Source: Caprimulgus europaeus
Taxonomy: Eukaryota > Chordata > Aves > Caprimulgiformes > Caprimulgidae
Reading direction: 5' to 3'
DNA length: 64,000 bases
Assembly (NCBI GenBank): GCA_907165065.1
Contig: OU015541.1
Location: 434,001 to 498,000, forward strand
A program made the position numbers and the translations under genes. Position 1 is the stretch's first letter; the number at the start of each line of letters is the position of its first letter. Under the pieces are notes generated by a model that made no database searches, was not told the DNA's origin, and saw nothing but the letters and a program-made list of their open reading frames with translations. This document shows positions 1 through 16,558 of the stretch, piece after piece.

Positions 1-2258
1 TACTGGCTCGCAGTCACTCGGTAAAAGAGGATCTGTCCCTTTATCAACCACCTTCCTCTCCAACATCCAGCGATTAAAGGACTCCCTTGGGGGGTCAATC
101 CCTAGAGAAGCAGAGAAAAAGGGTCTAATAAATATGATAAAGAGAGGCCCAGAAGCTCTGATAAGGATCATCACAGTGGAGTTCTGCCTAACGAGTTCAC
201 AACCAACAGTGTCACAGAAGTATAATAATCACAAAAAGAGATTAAAAGGCCAAACAGACATAAACCAGAAGGAAGACACCCACAGTACTGCAGGACTGAG
301 ATGACAAACAAGGGGAAGCCAACAGAAACTGACCTTCCCGCTGCTGGCAGAGCTCACGGTAGTGTTGCCGCAGCTTGAGAATGAGCTGGGATCGAAGCAG
401 CTCCACCTCGGGGTGTGGAGAAAGCACTTCAGATGGTGCTCTCTGCTTAATCACTGCATTTGTCTGAATATCCAGGTCCCAATATACTCTGTGGCAGAAG
501 CAAAGGTCATCAGGATGGCCAGATCATTGGCTAATTATCAAATACTACTTCCAAAGATGCTTCCCTGTGCTGTTTCACCCGCCAGGAAACTGAACTATCA
601 AGACCCCTTGCAAAGACACAGAGGGGTGTTATGTCCCTCAGGTTCTTCTTCAAAGATGTCTGGAAGAGCAGGTATCTCTAATCTACCACCAAGAACAGAA
701 GACAAATGGAGACAACTCACTCTGTTGGTCGTAAAAGAGCTCCCTGCTGTTTATCTTCAGGTGAAACACACCATGCCTTCAAAACAGAGGTTCCTGGGAT
801 ACTGGGGGAGCTGGGGACTGGCTGAGCAGCTGTGTTCCCTGGGACGTCCGCCTAGGCGTGTAAAAGATTAATTACTGCCCCACAGAGAAAGGGAAAAGGG
901 AAGCAGCCCAGTACACCAACCCACCCTGCACCAGTACACCCCTGGGGACACCCCTGCGACTTTCTCGAGCACACGTGCCTGCGGTTGGCCTGGGTTAACA
1001 CAGACACGCAAACCACCACGCTTCTCAGTCATCTCTCCTCGCCCAGCTGCCACACTCCACCTCAGGCTGCAAGAGACAAACGGCAACTGGGCAGGACCCA
1101 AGTCTGCTTCCACTTCTGCTCTCTGACCGCCAGCTGCCACAGCTCAAGCTGGACTAGGGTGGCCTGACCTTGCACATTTCAAAAAGCCCAGGTCCAACCC
1201 CGTAGGTGACAGCTCGAACAACATCCTTAAGCCTTTCTGTTTCACAGCACCAGACCCACCTTGGGCTTTTTCACACTGTTGCCACTCGGTGGAACCTCCT
1301 CAGAGAATCTCCTCTTCCTTTGCTTGCTCTCCACAGAAGTATCTATCATCCCACCTTCCAGTGGCATTGGAGCTGCATTCAATCCCAGAGGGTCTGACTA
1401 TGAGCATCCAAACAACAGAACACATCAGTTCATCAGCTGCCACGGCAGAGTCCCAAACAGAAGCAACAAACCCTCTTAATTTCCCATTTCACTGCCCCAG
1501 GCTCCCACGTGGACCAAAATAAGGACACCAATAGTCACACCTGCAGAAAGCAGGCTGTGTCTGTATGGGTTGTTTTTGTTAAAGCCTGAGATGAGAAAAA
1601 TGCAACACAACTCCCCCAGGGTGAGAGTTCTTGGAGCAGCACGCTGCACCTGGAGCAGCACTATCTGAACACGCAGGAGGAACGTCTCCTCAGAACCAGG
1701 CCAGAGACTGGACTCAGCGAGGAGTTCTGAAGGCAGAGACCTTCCCACACGTGCAATCTCACAATGCACGGCATCTGCCCCTGCAGGACGCCCCAGCCCT
1801 GGCGCAGCCCCTCCAGGCGGGCGCGTACTCACAATGACATCGTGCTGCCCCAGCACAGGCATTTCCCACAGGGACTGGTTCGTGAAGCGGTTGAAGTAGT
1901 AAGGGCGATTCTCCCGCTTGCTCCAGCACTTCTCCCAGCCAGCCTGCACCAGCTCATCTGAGAAGAGAGTCAGAGAGTCAGGAAGAAAACAGTCCTGCAC
2001 AGCAGCCCTGTCCTTCAGGTCCCCATGCGCTCAAACCACATCACTCCTGCCTCCCCTGGCAGCCCTGCTTCACCTCCCCTCCCCTGGGGCCCAGCAGAGC
2101 TCTGGGCTGGGCCTCCCCAAGGCGGGGTCAGCACCTGGCAGGTCCTGCACCAGGCGCATGGGTTTGGGGGAGCAGGGCTGGTTCTGGTTGGAGGTGCCGG
2201 GTGAGTGACTCATGAGAGACGCTTCCTCCGCAGGGCTCCCGTGATTCTCATTGGCCAT
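1..2258 (-). CDS. PCIF1: PCIF1, cap-specific adenosine N6-methyltransferase (5' half; continues past left edge)
   Basis: PCIF1/CAPAM methylates N6 of the cap-adjacent 2'-O-methyladenosine of mRNA in the nucleus and binds the phosphorylated RNA polymerase II tail through a WW domain. Six coding exons read on the minus strand: 2258-2135, 1957-1833, 1397-1260, 851-721, 488-334 and 101-1, all with AG/GT borders and matching phases. The protein starts MANENHGSP, as in mammals. The WW domain lies at about residues 44-76, with W49, W72 and P75 present. Later blocks SPEDKQQ, VYWDLDIQ, EVELLRSQL and FNRWML match the known protein closely. The catalytic NPPF region lies outside the window. The ATG is preceded by an acceptor near 2268-2276, so the first exon(s) are untranslated and lie near 5.0-5.5 kb. 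It is head-to-head with PLTP, as in mammals. Confidence 0.96.
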
Positions 2259-2268
2259 TTCTCAGCAA

Positions 2269-5000
2269 CTGCACTAGAGAAAAACACACACAAAACCCGT
2301 GTTACAGCGGCAGAGACCCCGGACCCGCTCGGCCACTCGGCTGCAGCACCACGAGCCCATCCTGACAATACAACAGGGTCTGAACCAGTACACACAAATC
2401 AGGACCCGAGCCCTGAAGAATACCTGCCACCTTAGATACAACCAGCTGTGAGGAGTGCCGAGCTTAAATGGTGTCGACCAGGGCATTAAGGCCAGCATTC
2501 AAAATACTCACTTTTCAGCTAGATCGCAGCATCTGCTCCCATACATCAGACCGAGAGCATAAGAAATAAAACACACTCCTCCATGCACACGTACCCCCTT
2601 CTGCCACGCCACTACTGCGAGCTGTGTCTGATCTGTCGTCCTCAGAGACAGTTTACATCAACATTTACACAAACATAACTGCACATACTTTAAACAAAAG
2701 GCCTTTATTTAAAAACTTCTGCTTACAAACAGCCCTAGAGCTTCACTAACAGCAGCTCCTGTGGTTCAGAGAACCGCAGGCTAGGAGTCAGAAACTACCT
2801 CCTGAATTATTTTCCCCAGCACATGCCAGGCCGGAGCAGCTGTAAGGCCTCAGCCAGGCTGCTCCAGCCTCTGGTACTTTTTCATCTGCATAACAACAGT
2901 TATGCAAAAGAAGATCTGTTGAAACAACAGACCTGAAGCTTGTCTTAATCATAATTTGATGTTGCCAGTCAGAGAGAAACAGCCAGGCTTTTCCTCTCTT
3001 AGTCACCCCTCTTTCCCCTGGGGAAGTTTCTGCAGCACTGCAGGTTGCTCCTCTCTGGCAGCAATGTGTATGTAGATCCAGTGGCAATGAACTGGGGGGA
3101 AACACAGCTTTTTAAATAATTACCATCTACCTCAGCTACTTAACTCTGTTCAGGCCTTTGGAGACACCCTACACAACACCAAACTCAGGGCTGCAGTAGC
3201 ACAGCCTTGTACACGGAAGCGTGTTCAACTGAACCCCAGCAACAGGCTCCTTTGTACATCGCCTCTTAAGTACCAACTGTGCTTTGATTTACACACGAAC
3301 TTATTTTGGATTTATCTGCTCTTCTCCCCTTCCTGTCATAAAAACTCTGCTGGCTACTTCAGCAGAGCAGAACAGTAGAAGCCAACAACAATTACAAATT
3401 AGCAGGCACTAAGGTGTCAATAGCACTGCAGGCCAGGGCTGAGGAACACTTGGCCCTTCCAGATCTCAGAAGGTGTTTCCGTCCTTCTGGGCAGGGTAAG
3501 CAGGGAAAGGTGAGGGGCACTGCAGAAGCCTGGGGCTTCGGTCCCTGCTCAGAACTCGGCAGGTAACAATAACCAAGCCCACGGGCAAAGTGTCTGCTCC
3601 AGAGAAAGAACCAGTGCCACGGCGGACAGCTAACAGCCTCAGCAGGTGAGGGTTGTGCAATATTTGCTTCCTCACACTTCCTCCTGAGCTCCAGCCCTGC
3701 CATGCCCTCTACAGCCCCTTCGCTTCAGCCCACTGCGGGAGCGGTGCCCAGGCTGGCCCAGGCACCTCGAGGAGAGGCGGCAGCAGCTGGCTGGGGCTGG
3801 GCTGTCCGCGCACGGGCACACCGGAGCCCAGGGCTGCAGGGCAGGAGCCTCCTTGGGCAGCTCTGCAGGTGCAGTAACTTCTGCAGGGTGTGCTGAGAGA
3901 CCCTCCTCCTTAAACTGCAAACACATCTGCACAGGCAGCTGCCGATGTGCCCTGCACACCACACAGCTGACACGCTACCATGAACTGGTGTGAGGGGACC
4001 AGAGCTCCCAGAGCGAGCCAAGCTGCAGATAGCGCTGGGTATCGAGATGTTCCTGGACTGGATAGCACACACCAGACACAGCAACTGGCCCATGTTCCTC
4101 GCCACGGATTGCCCAAAGCAGCTGTCAAATAAGGCTCATCCTTTCTGCCGTCTCCCTTTTATAGATAAACCAGGACGGGGGAAGTAAACAAGGCGCTTTA
4201 TCACTCAATCAGCATCGAATATTAAACCCAAGTACGCTTAAGGTCTGGGAAAACCAAAGTAACAGGAACCCTGACAGAAGGGACTCTATGTAACTAATAT
4301 TGGGACTTAGACAGTGAAAGGGACGCAGAGCAAGCACTTTATGGTGGTGACGGTTTTGTTTTTATACACCATGGCAAGGCATACAGTACTTGACAGACAT
4401 AGCCCACCGCTGTCCCTGCCCAGAGAGCTTACAACCTAGGAGCAGCAGCACAACCAGAGCCCACAGGGAGGGGGAAGGAGACACAAAGTGAAGAAGTACA
4501 GCAAACAGAACTGTTATTTGTTTCCATTTCACCGAGGTGGGATTTTACACAAGACAACAGCAAATGCAGACAAAGAAGAGCAGCAACAGCCCCCGGGGAC
4601 ACAGCAAGGCTTCCCCCCGGCTCCGAAGCACGGCTGCTTCAGCAGGCTGGAAGCCCGGCCACCGCCTCCTCCCGAGCCCCCGGGCTATGCGGGACAGGGG
4701 CCGAGCAGAGCACGGAGCCGCCGAAGCGGCACGCACACGTGTGGCAAGCGCGCCGGGGACCAAGGGACCGCGTCTGCCGAGGGGACGCGTAGTGCCGGGC
4801 AGCGCGGAGGCAGCTCCCGGGGCTGCCCTCCCGGAGGCGGTGACGGGACGGAGCTCCTCGGCGCGGCGGGCCGGCACCAGCGGGCAGCCACGGGCGCCGG
4901 GGCCCAGCGAGCGCGGAGCAGAGGCGGCGGCGGCGACAGCTCTGGAGGCGGGACAGGAGGAGTCCGGGGGCACGGCCTAAGCGGGCCCCGCGCCCGGGCA
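2269..5000. other. PCIF1 5'-UTR intron, no gene recognised
   Basis: This is about 2.7 kb between the first coding exon of PCIF1 and its untranslated leader exons. I find no exon of a known protein on either strand. A minus-strand AATAAA lies near 2708 (TTTATT on the plus strand), and the 2.7-3.7 kb stretch reads like non-coding UTR sequence. An alternative terminal exon on the minus strand is possible but unproven. Confidence 0.5.
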
Positions 5001-5011
5001 GGCGAGTACTT

Positions 5012-5480
5012 ACGGTGGCGGGCTGCCTGGCGGGACGCGTGGCCGTCGCTCCGTGCTCGCCGCTGGCGCGCCGGGGCCGCATCCTCACAGCGGGGCGTCC
5101 CGCGCCTGGCCCGCGGGGGCCGCTGCGGAGACAGGAGGCCGTTACGGCGCGTCGCGGGGAGGAGCCGCCGGGACGCGCAGGCGCGGCGGCGGGAGAGCGG
5201 CCACCAGCGCAGCCGGGGCGGGCGCAGCGGCAGCGGCGGCCGCGCTCTAAGATGGCGGCCGCGGGCTTGCACCGCCTCCCCGCTGCCGCCCGCCGCCTCC
5301 CGCCGCCGCCTCCTCCTCCTCCTCGGGGCAGGCCCCGGCCGCGCAGGAGCGCCGCTTACCTGGGCGTGAGGTCGGGGGCTGTAGGCACCGGGCACCGCTG
5401 CATCTCCCGCCGCTGCCCCACCTCCGTCTCGCCCGCCCCGCCGCCGCCATCTTGCGCCGGGACCGCCGGCCGCCGGCGCG
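5012..5480 (-). promoter_or_regulatory. PCIF1: PCIF1 promoter and leader exons in a CpG island
   Basis: Two good minus-strand donors sit here: CCAG|GTAAGC ending at 5360 and CACC|GTAAGT ending at 5014. They mark one or two untranslated first exons. A YY1-type element (AAGATGGCGGC on the minus strand, 5453-5443) sits just where a transcript start would be expected. An NRF1-like palindrome TGCGCATGCGC covers 5510-5520. The whole 4.6-6.0 kb stretch is extremely rich in CpG, typical of a housekeeping promoter. Confidence 0.65.
5249..5259 (+). promoter_or_regulatory. YY1-type element in plus orientation
   Basis: AAGATGGCGGC reads on the plus strand, about 190 bp inside the PCIF1 leader region and in the opposite orientation to the element at 5443-5453. 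YY1 elements of this form usually sit just downstream of a start site in sense orientation, so a plus-strand transcript overlapping the PCIF1 promoter is possible. Confidence 0.45.
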
Positions 5481-7590
5481 CAGGCGCGGGGCCGCCCCGC
5501 CCTCAGCACTGCGCATGCGCCGCCTCCCGGCCACCGCCCGGTGCATGCGCGCTCCGTTCCGCGCCCCGTCCCCTTGGCAGGGCGCCTGCGCGCAGCCTGG
5601 CCGGGCTCGGGCGGGCGGGGGGCGCGTGCGCGGCGGGGAGGGGGGCGGCCCCCCCTGCCCCGGCGCCGTCTGTGTTGTGGCGCGGCCGTGGGTCGGCCCC
5701 GTGGTGGGACGGGCCGCGCCGCCGCCGCTATTTCGGGCCGCGCGGGCGGTGGCTGTCACCGCGGCCCGGCCCGGCCCTGCCCTGCCCTGCCCGCCGCGGG
5801 CGGTTCCTGCCGCGGGCAGGGCGCGGCCGCCGCCAAAGGGCCTTTGAAGCGCGGCGGCGCCGCGGGCGAGGACCGCGCATTGATGTGCCGGCGCGGCCCC
5901 GCGGGGTGTCCGGAGGGCCGGGTCCGGCCGCGCTGCGGGGTGGCCCCGCTCGGCTGCCGTGATCCACGGCTGTGTGCGGCGGGGCGGGTGTGCCCGTGTG
6001 TGCCGGCCCCGTGCCCGGTGCTTTGCCGGGGGAGCTGGACATCGGCACCGCGATGTGGCCACACTGCTCTGCCAGCTCTTGGGGTCGCTCCCTTGCCCGG
6101 GAACGGTGGCTGCTGCCGGAGCTGACGGCAGTGGGGCTCCGCGCCCCGGCCCTGGTTCCTCTGTGCCCACCGGCTGCGTCCTGCCGGAGCCCCGGGCTGT
6201 GCGCTGGCAGGGACAGAGGTGCCTGTGCCGCCGGTGACACCGGGGCCCATGTGAGCATGGTGCTGGAGCGGTCAGCGTGCAGCGCAACGTGTGCCTGAGG
6301 CCAGGGCGTGGGAAGGGGGACACAGCGGTGACCGGGGCCTGTCCCTGCTGGGCTGGGCCAGTTTCTGGAGGGGCTGCAGGAGCTTCCGCTGTCCCCTCAC
6401 AGCCGGTGGGGCCGGGCTGTGCGTGGAGCCCCCGACACTCGCCCGGCGTCAGCGCTGCTCTGCGCAGGGGCACGGCCCCTCTCCTGCTGCGGGCTCGGCT
6501 GGCTGGGCAGGGGCGGCTGCGGGGCCATTACCCCCCACCACACGGTCCTTTCCTGCCCTTTGCCTCTGGAGCATCCCCCTGCCCAGCTTTCCCGTTCTTC
6601 CGGGCCACGGCCCGACCTGCTGGCTCTCCCGGAGCCCTGCCCTCTGCTCTGGGAGCACCGGGGTCAGTTTGATGAGTTAGTGCTGGCAAAGCAGTTCTGG
6701 AGGGGCAAGTGCTGTGTCAGCACCAAGGCTCCCAGTCGCCCTGCGCATGGCGCAGGGCCCCGCACAGCCCGGCTCTGCCGCGCAGATAATCGCCCGGAGC
6801 CAAAGTGCTGGCTCAGACCGACCCCTCGTTGCACGGCCTGGGGGGAGAGGGGACAGCGGAGGCTCAAAGCGGTGGAAGGGGGTGGTGAGGGCAGGGCAGC
6901 CCCTTGGCTGTGCCCCCACAGCGCGTTCAGGCTGGGCTGAGGGGCCCGAGGGTGCTTGCAGGGGTGGGACGGGGTGGGACGGAGCAGGACGGCAGCCCGG
7001 CCGCTGCGGGGCCACTTCACACAGCCCTCACTGAGCCCCAGTGCCCACTAGGCTGCTGGCAGCAAGCTGGGCAAAGTCCAGGCAGAGGCTCGTCCTGCAG
7101 CCCCTGAGCTGGTGCCAGGGGCCTGGGTGGCCACTGGAGCAGCACTGAGGATCCGGTGGCCTTGGCATCTCCATCCAGGGCTCACCCCACTGATGGGCAC
7201 AAACCAGCCTCTCTGGGAGCCCAGCGTTGGGCTCCAGCCCCGGTGCAGACCCAGCTGGGGAGGGCTGGAGGTGGCAGGGGTGGCTGAGGGGAACTTGGCA
7301 CCGGCGGAGGCATGACGGACCCGACGGACCCCTCGGACCCCGTTCCCACGCATGCCCCTCGCAGGGTTGAGCGCTGCCAGGGATGCCCAGGGCCGCGGTG
7401 CGTGGCTGCACGTGTGGGACACGGGGAGCGGTTTGCGGTGGGAGAGGAGGGCGGCAGGCTCAGCCCAGAGCCGGGGTGTCTGAGCAGCCCGCTCTGTCTG
7501 CCCGTGCTGGCAGGCTCGGCGTGCGGGAGACCTGCATCCTCCCCATCCCGCTGTCTCCTCCCAGCTGTGGGCTTGCAAGGAGTGGCAGCT
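5480..7590. other. PCIF1-PLTP intergenic region
   Basis: The CpG island continues to about 6.0 kb, followed by GC-rich sequence. Long open frames here are explained by base composition. I recognise no protein or RNA gene. Confidence 0.5.
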
Positions 7591-7597
7591 GGTGGGA

Positions 7598-7606
7598 TAT
7601 ATAAAG
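7598..7606 (+). promoter_or_regulatory. PLTP: PLTP TATA box
   Basis: TATATAAAG sits about 30 bp before the likely start of the untranslated first exon, whose donor GGCT|GTAAGT ends at 7724. A TATA promoter fits a regulated, tissue-variable gene such as PLTP. Confidence 0.8.
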
Positions 7607-8421
7607 GCAAGGGAACCTCAGCCAGCTCAAAAGAAACTCTTGGAGCTGCTGGTGTTCACCCTCCCGCCCTCCCTTCGCGTGATTCAGCTTCCCCACTGCA
7701 GGGGAGCCGAGGACAAGCCTGGCTGTAAGTACCAGAACTGAGCTGGCGAAGCCCCGGGTCCGTGCTCAGCCTTGGGGCAGGACGGTGGCTCTGAGCTGGG
7801 GACAGCAGGGTCCCTTGTCCCCTCCCTTGCAGAGAACTGGGGGGAAATGCTGTGGGGGGTCCCCACAGTCCTGCAGGGAGCTCTGCCCACGGCTGCTGGA
7901 TGGGCAGGTTCCAGCTCCCGCCTCAGCCCAGCACCCGCAGCGTGTGGGAGGCAGCACATCCCCACGGCAGGGACGGCTGGGGCTGTGCCGTGGGGCTGGG
8001 AGGGCTGTGGGGCAGCCCCACAGGGGAGGGCTCCCTCCACGGGGTGCTGAGGCTCCGTGCTGCAGCAGCACACGCTGGGCTCGCACCTCGCCGTGCAGTT
8101 TTGGGAGCGGGGTGCGTTCGGGGCAGGGTGGGACAGTGCCGGGGCCAGCAGGAGCCAACCGGAGCGAGTGTTCCCAGGGGACGGCCCGTGCTGGGGGCTT
8201 GTGCGCAGCACCCAAGGGTGGGGGCTGTGCCACTCGTGGGCTGCTGGTCTGTGTGGGTTCAGGTGATGGGGACCTGGGCAGCATCGGGGGTTTCAGGGTG
8301 TGGGAAGCAGCAGAGCCATGGGGTGTTCATCGGGGCCATCCCCTGCCCTGGGGCAGGTTGTCCCCTGTGTGCCCCTCGGGGCCAGCCCATGCTGACCCTG
8401 CTCTCTGCCTCCAGGTGTGAG

Positions 8422-11400
8422 ATGGCTCCCGGCAGCCACCTCCTCCTCCTCCTCCTCCTGCCGTGGCTGGCGATGACCTCCCACAGCCCACCCGGCTGCC
8501 GGATCCGGATTACCTCCAAGGGGCTGGACCTGGGTAAGGGGCTGGACAGGACCCTGCTCCCAGGGCCGGGGTGAGATGCAGGCTGGGACGCTGCTCCTGG
8601 GGTCTGCGCCTGGGTGAGGCTCTGCCTGCATGTGGGGTGGCTGGGGGCAATGGGGCCAGGAGGTTGTGGCCAGCCCAGGCTCTCTTTGCTTTGCAGTGAA
8701 GCAGGAGGGACTGCGCTTCGTGGAGCAGGAGCTGCAGAACATCACAGTGTCAGACCTGCATGGGAAGGAGGGGCAGTTCCACTACAACATCAGCCAGTGA
8801 GTCCTGCCTGCTCCCACCACACGTGGCTCCTCGTGTCCGTGTGTCCATCTGACCATCTCTGTCCCTTCCCCTGCAGGGTCAAGGTGGTGGACCTGCAGCT
8901 GGCATTTTCTGACCTGCACTTCCAGCCTCAGCAGCACCTTGTCTTCAACATCAACAATGCCTCCATCAGCCTGCGCTTCCGGAGACAGCTGCTCTACTGG
9001 TTCTTGTGAGCGGCCCCCACTCCCCTGGGCTCCAGCCTGCCCCACGCCTGGGCCACAGCTGCTGCTTGGCTGTGCCTGCTGGGTGCTGTGGGTACCTTGC
9101 TGCTCAGCCCTTTGCTCCTCTCATCTCTCTCGCTTCCAGCTATGACATCGGGTCCATCAATGCCTCTGCGGATGGTGTCCACATCCACACGGTGCTGCAG
9201 CTGGCCAAGGACGAGGCCGGGCGCCTGAAGATCTCGAACATCACCTGCAACGCTTCCATTGCCAGAATGCACGCGGGCTTCTCCGGCACACTCAGGTACC
9301 CCCCACCCCACCGCAGCAGCCCTGACCCTCTGCCCGCCTGTGCCCGGCTCCCCAGCTGCCCTTTCCACACCCCTGGGACTTCCCCAGCCCAGAGTGTGCT
9401 TGCATGGGGATGGAGGCTCAGGGCTGGAGCCACAGGGGAAGGCAGGCAGCCGCAGAGCCGCTGTTGTGTCCTGCAGGAAGGTCTACGAGTTCCTGAGCAC
9501 CTTCATCGTCACAGGGATGCGCTTCCTTGTCAGCCAGCAGGTAGGGCTGAGTGGAAACAGGCGATGGAGTCCAGGGGAGCCTGTCCTTGCCCTGCCCCAC
9601 AGCAGATTGCCCTGCACCCAGAGCGATTTGCCTCAGCCCAGCCCCTTGCCTTTCAGATCTGCCCCTCCCTGGAGCATGCCAGCCTGGTGCTGCTGAACTC
9701 TGTGCTGGACACGGTGCCAGGTGAGCGTTGCCCCAGGGGAAGGGACCAGACCCCACTCACTGTGGGGACGGCAGAGCTGGGCATTGGGCTTCCAGGCAGC
9801 CCACAGGCTTGGTCACGACAGCACATCTTCCCTGGCAGTGAGGAACTATGTGGATGAGCACATCGGGATTGACTACTCCCTGCTGCGGGATCCGGCTGTC
9901 TCCACGGACACCCTCGACCTCGACTTCAAGGTGAACATCAGATCCTGCCCTGCCAACCTTCCCAGTCCCCGTGGGAGCAGCTCTGTGCCAGCCTGAACCC
10001 TGGGCACCACGGAGCAGAGTGGGCTGGCCACGGCTGTAGAAACATCTCCTGTTCTTGGCCCAGGGCATGTTCTTCCCCCGTGCAAGAGAGAACCAAGAGC
10101 TGGAGAACCACGCGGTGGAGCCGGTGATCAAGGAGACGGAGCGCATGGTCTATGTTGCCTTCTCCGAGTACTTCTTCGACTCAGCCATGCACTCATACTT
10201 CCAGGCGGGTGTGCTGGCCATAGAGCTCGAGGGGGAGAAGGTGAGTGGTGCTGGGACACCCGGCTCTGCACAGGCAGCTGTCTGCAGGCAGGGGCCTGCT
10301 CGAGGCAGGGTGGGCTCTGCCTGCAGAGCAGAGGAGGTGCCATCCAGGGAACAGCTTTGCTGGGATCAGTCGCTCACCCTCTGGTGCTTTGTCCTCCTTT
10401 CAGGTGCCCAAGGACCTGGAGGTTTTGCTGAGAGCCACCTTCTTCGGGACCATCTTCATGCTGGTGAGAGGAGCACTCGGCTGGAGCGGGAGGCATGGGG
10501 GAGCCCCTGGGGCAGAGCACAGCCCTGCCCAGCTCCGTGCCTTCAGCTCCCTTGCCCTCCCCAGAGCCCCGCCGTGGATGCTCCCCTGCGGCTGGTGCTG
10601 CAGGTATCAGCTCCCCCTCGCTGTGTCATCAAACCCTCGGGCACCTCTGTCTCAGTCTCTGCCTTCCTCAACATCTCGCTGGTGCCCCCGGGCCGCCCCG
10701 CTGTCCAGCTCTCCAGCATGGCCATGGTGAGCGGGGCTCTGTCTGGGAGGGGTGCGTGTGGCCGGGGCTCCCTGTGCAGCCCCCGAGCATGCAGGGGATG
10801 AGCGTTTCCCACCCATGTGGGGAGGCTCCAGTGTCCCAAAGCAGAGGCACAGCTGGGCCAGCAGAGCTGCGGGCACGGCAGGGTTGTGATTCAGCCTCCT
10901 CTCTCTCTCTCTAGGAAACAAAGCTGAGTGCCAAGGTGTTTCTGCAAGGGAAGGCGCTGCGCGTGCAGCTGGACCTGCGACGGTACGGCCTGTGCCGGGG
11001 GCGGGCGGGGGCTGCGGGGAGGGTCCCCTCCACACTCTGCTCTCAGCTGCTTTCTCCCCTGCAGGTTCCGCATCTACTCCAAGCAGTCAGCGCTGGAGTC
11101 GTTAGCGGTGAGCAGACCCGAGCCAGCCCAGGGGTTCTGGCCTCCCTTTCTGACCCCCGGCCGCAGCACGGGACAGGCTCAGGGAGGGGCTGCACGTCAC
11201 AGGACACCCCTTTGAGCCCAACCCGCGCCAAGCGCGGGCGTGCTCAGCCCAGGCAGGTCTGTGGCCGCTGCGCTCACCCACGCTCCTCTCCCCCCAGCTG
11301 TTCTCGCTGCAGGCCCCGCTGAAGACCCTGCTGCAGCTGACGATCATGCCCATCATTAACGGTAGGTACCACCCTGCCCCACACAGCCGGGCTCGAGGCA

Positions 11401-11781
11401 GGGGCACAGCGGGACTCAGCTTCACTGCATCTCTCCCTCCCTGCAGAGAGAACTAAAAAAGGGGTGCAGATCCCACTGCCAGAAGGAATGGACTTCACCA
11501 AGGAGGTGGTAACCAACCATGCGGTACGTGGCAGGATGGGGACAGACCCGTCCCTCCCAGTGGGTGCAGGGACCATGTCCTGCTGGGGCAGGACGCAGTC
11601 ACACCCAGCCGAGCTCTGATCCTCTTCCCCTTTGCAGGGATTCCTCACAGTGGGAGCTGATCTCCACTTCTCCAAGGGGCTGCGGGAGGTGATTGAGAAA
11701 TACCGCCTGGCCCCTACTGCCCCCGCCTACCCCAGCTCAAGGCCTGCCGAGCCCACTGTGGACCCCCACCAGCAGCTCTAG
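8422..11781 (+). CDS. PLTP: PLTP, phospholipid transfer protein
   Basis: Secreted plasma protein of the BPI/LBP/CETP family that moves phospholipids between lipoproteins and remodels HDL. Coding exons: 8422-8533, 8697-8796, 8877-9005, 9140-9295, 9477-9540, 9657-9720, 9839-9930, 10064-10240, 10404-10463, 10565-10726, 10915-10982, 11065-11107, 11298-11361, 11447-11523 and 11638-11781; phases agree throughout. This gives 503 aa against 493 in human. The signal peptide is a Leu run (residues about 6-13) followed by the mature start PPGCRIRI. The ITCNAS and ICPSLEH cysteines are the conserved BPI-domain pair. Several N-x-S/T sites are visible (NITV, NISQ, NASI, NASA). The C terminus carries an extra Pro/Ser-rich tail. 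An untranslated exon 1 ends at 7724. The gene is tail-to-tail with CTSA. Confidence 0.97.
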
Positions 11782-11971
11782 CTCTTCTACCCACCTGGCT
11801 CCTTCACCCCGGACTGAGGGCAGATCCTGGGCTGGACCCATAGACTGTAGGTAGGAAGCAGCTTCCCAGGTACCACTGGCACATTCTGCAGGGTGCCAGT
11901 GTCCTGCTGGGCAGCAGCAAGGCGGAGACAGCTGCTCTGGGAAGCCCTGCTGCACCCCTTCTCCTCACAGT

Positions 11972-11977
11972 AATAAA
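11972..11977 (+). terminator. PLTP: PLTP polyadenylation signal
   Basis: AATAAA lies 190 bp after the PLTP stop codon. About 370 bp then separate it from the CTSA signal on the opposite strand; nothing else is seen between them. Confidence 0.85.
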
Positions 11978-12349
11978 CCACTCGACTCCAACCTGTGCGG
12001 CCTCGTTGCTGGCAGGACGTGCCCACACCTCCGTGGGGAAGAAGACAACGCTGCTCCCCCAGCCCAGCTCCTCGGGAGGCAGATGCAGCTCAGAACGGTG
12101 GCAGAGGGCTCAGAGCAACTGCACTGCCCCTGATTTGGTGGGTGGCTTGTTCCCAGGCCTTGGGGACCTCCTGCAGAGAGGGGGGCACAGACCACAGGCC
12201 CCGTCTCCCTGGCATGGCCGTTGGCACTCACCTCTGCTGGATCCTCGGCACGTAGCGGTTCTCCTCAAAGCGAAGGAAAGCAAAGTGAGGGGGAGCAGAG
12301 CAGTGCCAGGAGCTGGGCAATGAGGAGTAGAACCACTTTGGTCAGAGAA

Positions 12350-12355
12350 TTTATT
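12350..12355 (-). terminator. CTSA: CTSA polyadenylation signal
   Basis: TTTATT on the plus strand, i.e. AATAAA for CTSA, about 600 bp after its stop. This implies a 3' UTR from 12957 to about 12340. Confidence 0.8.
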
Positions 12356-12957
12356 GCGAGTTCCCAGAAGCACTGCATGCCTCAGGCAGTGAGCAGGTGG
12401 TGGGATGGCTTCATGGTAAGCCTCCTTCACCAGGATCAGAGGTGGGAGCGGTTTGGAGAGGAGCAGAAGTCCCTGCAGGAGCAGCAGCCAGCTGCCCGCA
12501 GCCACCACGTGAACTGTGCTTTCCTCGCAGGGGGCAGCTGCCTCAGAGTGCCCAGGGCTGTGTGCGTGCAGGGGCAGAGGGGAAGTGGTGGGGACTGCTC
12601 CTTTCCAGGAGGGAAGCAGCTGCTTCCCCAGACAGGGAAGAGGCGAGACAGGAAGCCACAAGTGAGGAGGCGGCTGCAGCAGTGGCACAACTCCTCACCC
12701 AGCAAGGGCAGAGCCCCTGGGACTCCTCGCCCCCAGCCCACGCCCCCAGCCGCAGCAGGCAGCCCCGTCCTCCACCCTGTCCAGCCCGGAGCTGTCCCGC
12801 AGGGCTGGGCAGAGCCCCTGGGCTGCAGCGGGAGCCGCGCCAGCTGCTGGGAGGACTCGATTCACAGTGCAGGGAGCCCGGGCACGGCGAGGACGGGCTG
12901 TGCGGGAGGTGCCAGTGGTGCGGGCAGCCGGGGCGCCCAGTGCTGCCTCTGCAGCTC

Positions 12958-16558
<3,601 letters not shown>

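Noticed and set aside
4488..6473. Very long open frames on both strands around 5-6 kb
   Set aside because: They overlap each other on both strands in an extreme CpG island, are dominated by Arg/Ala/Pro/Gly, and show no domain. They are explained by base composition at the PCIF1 promoter.
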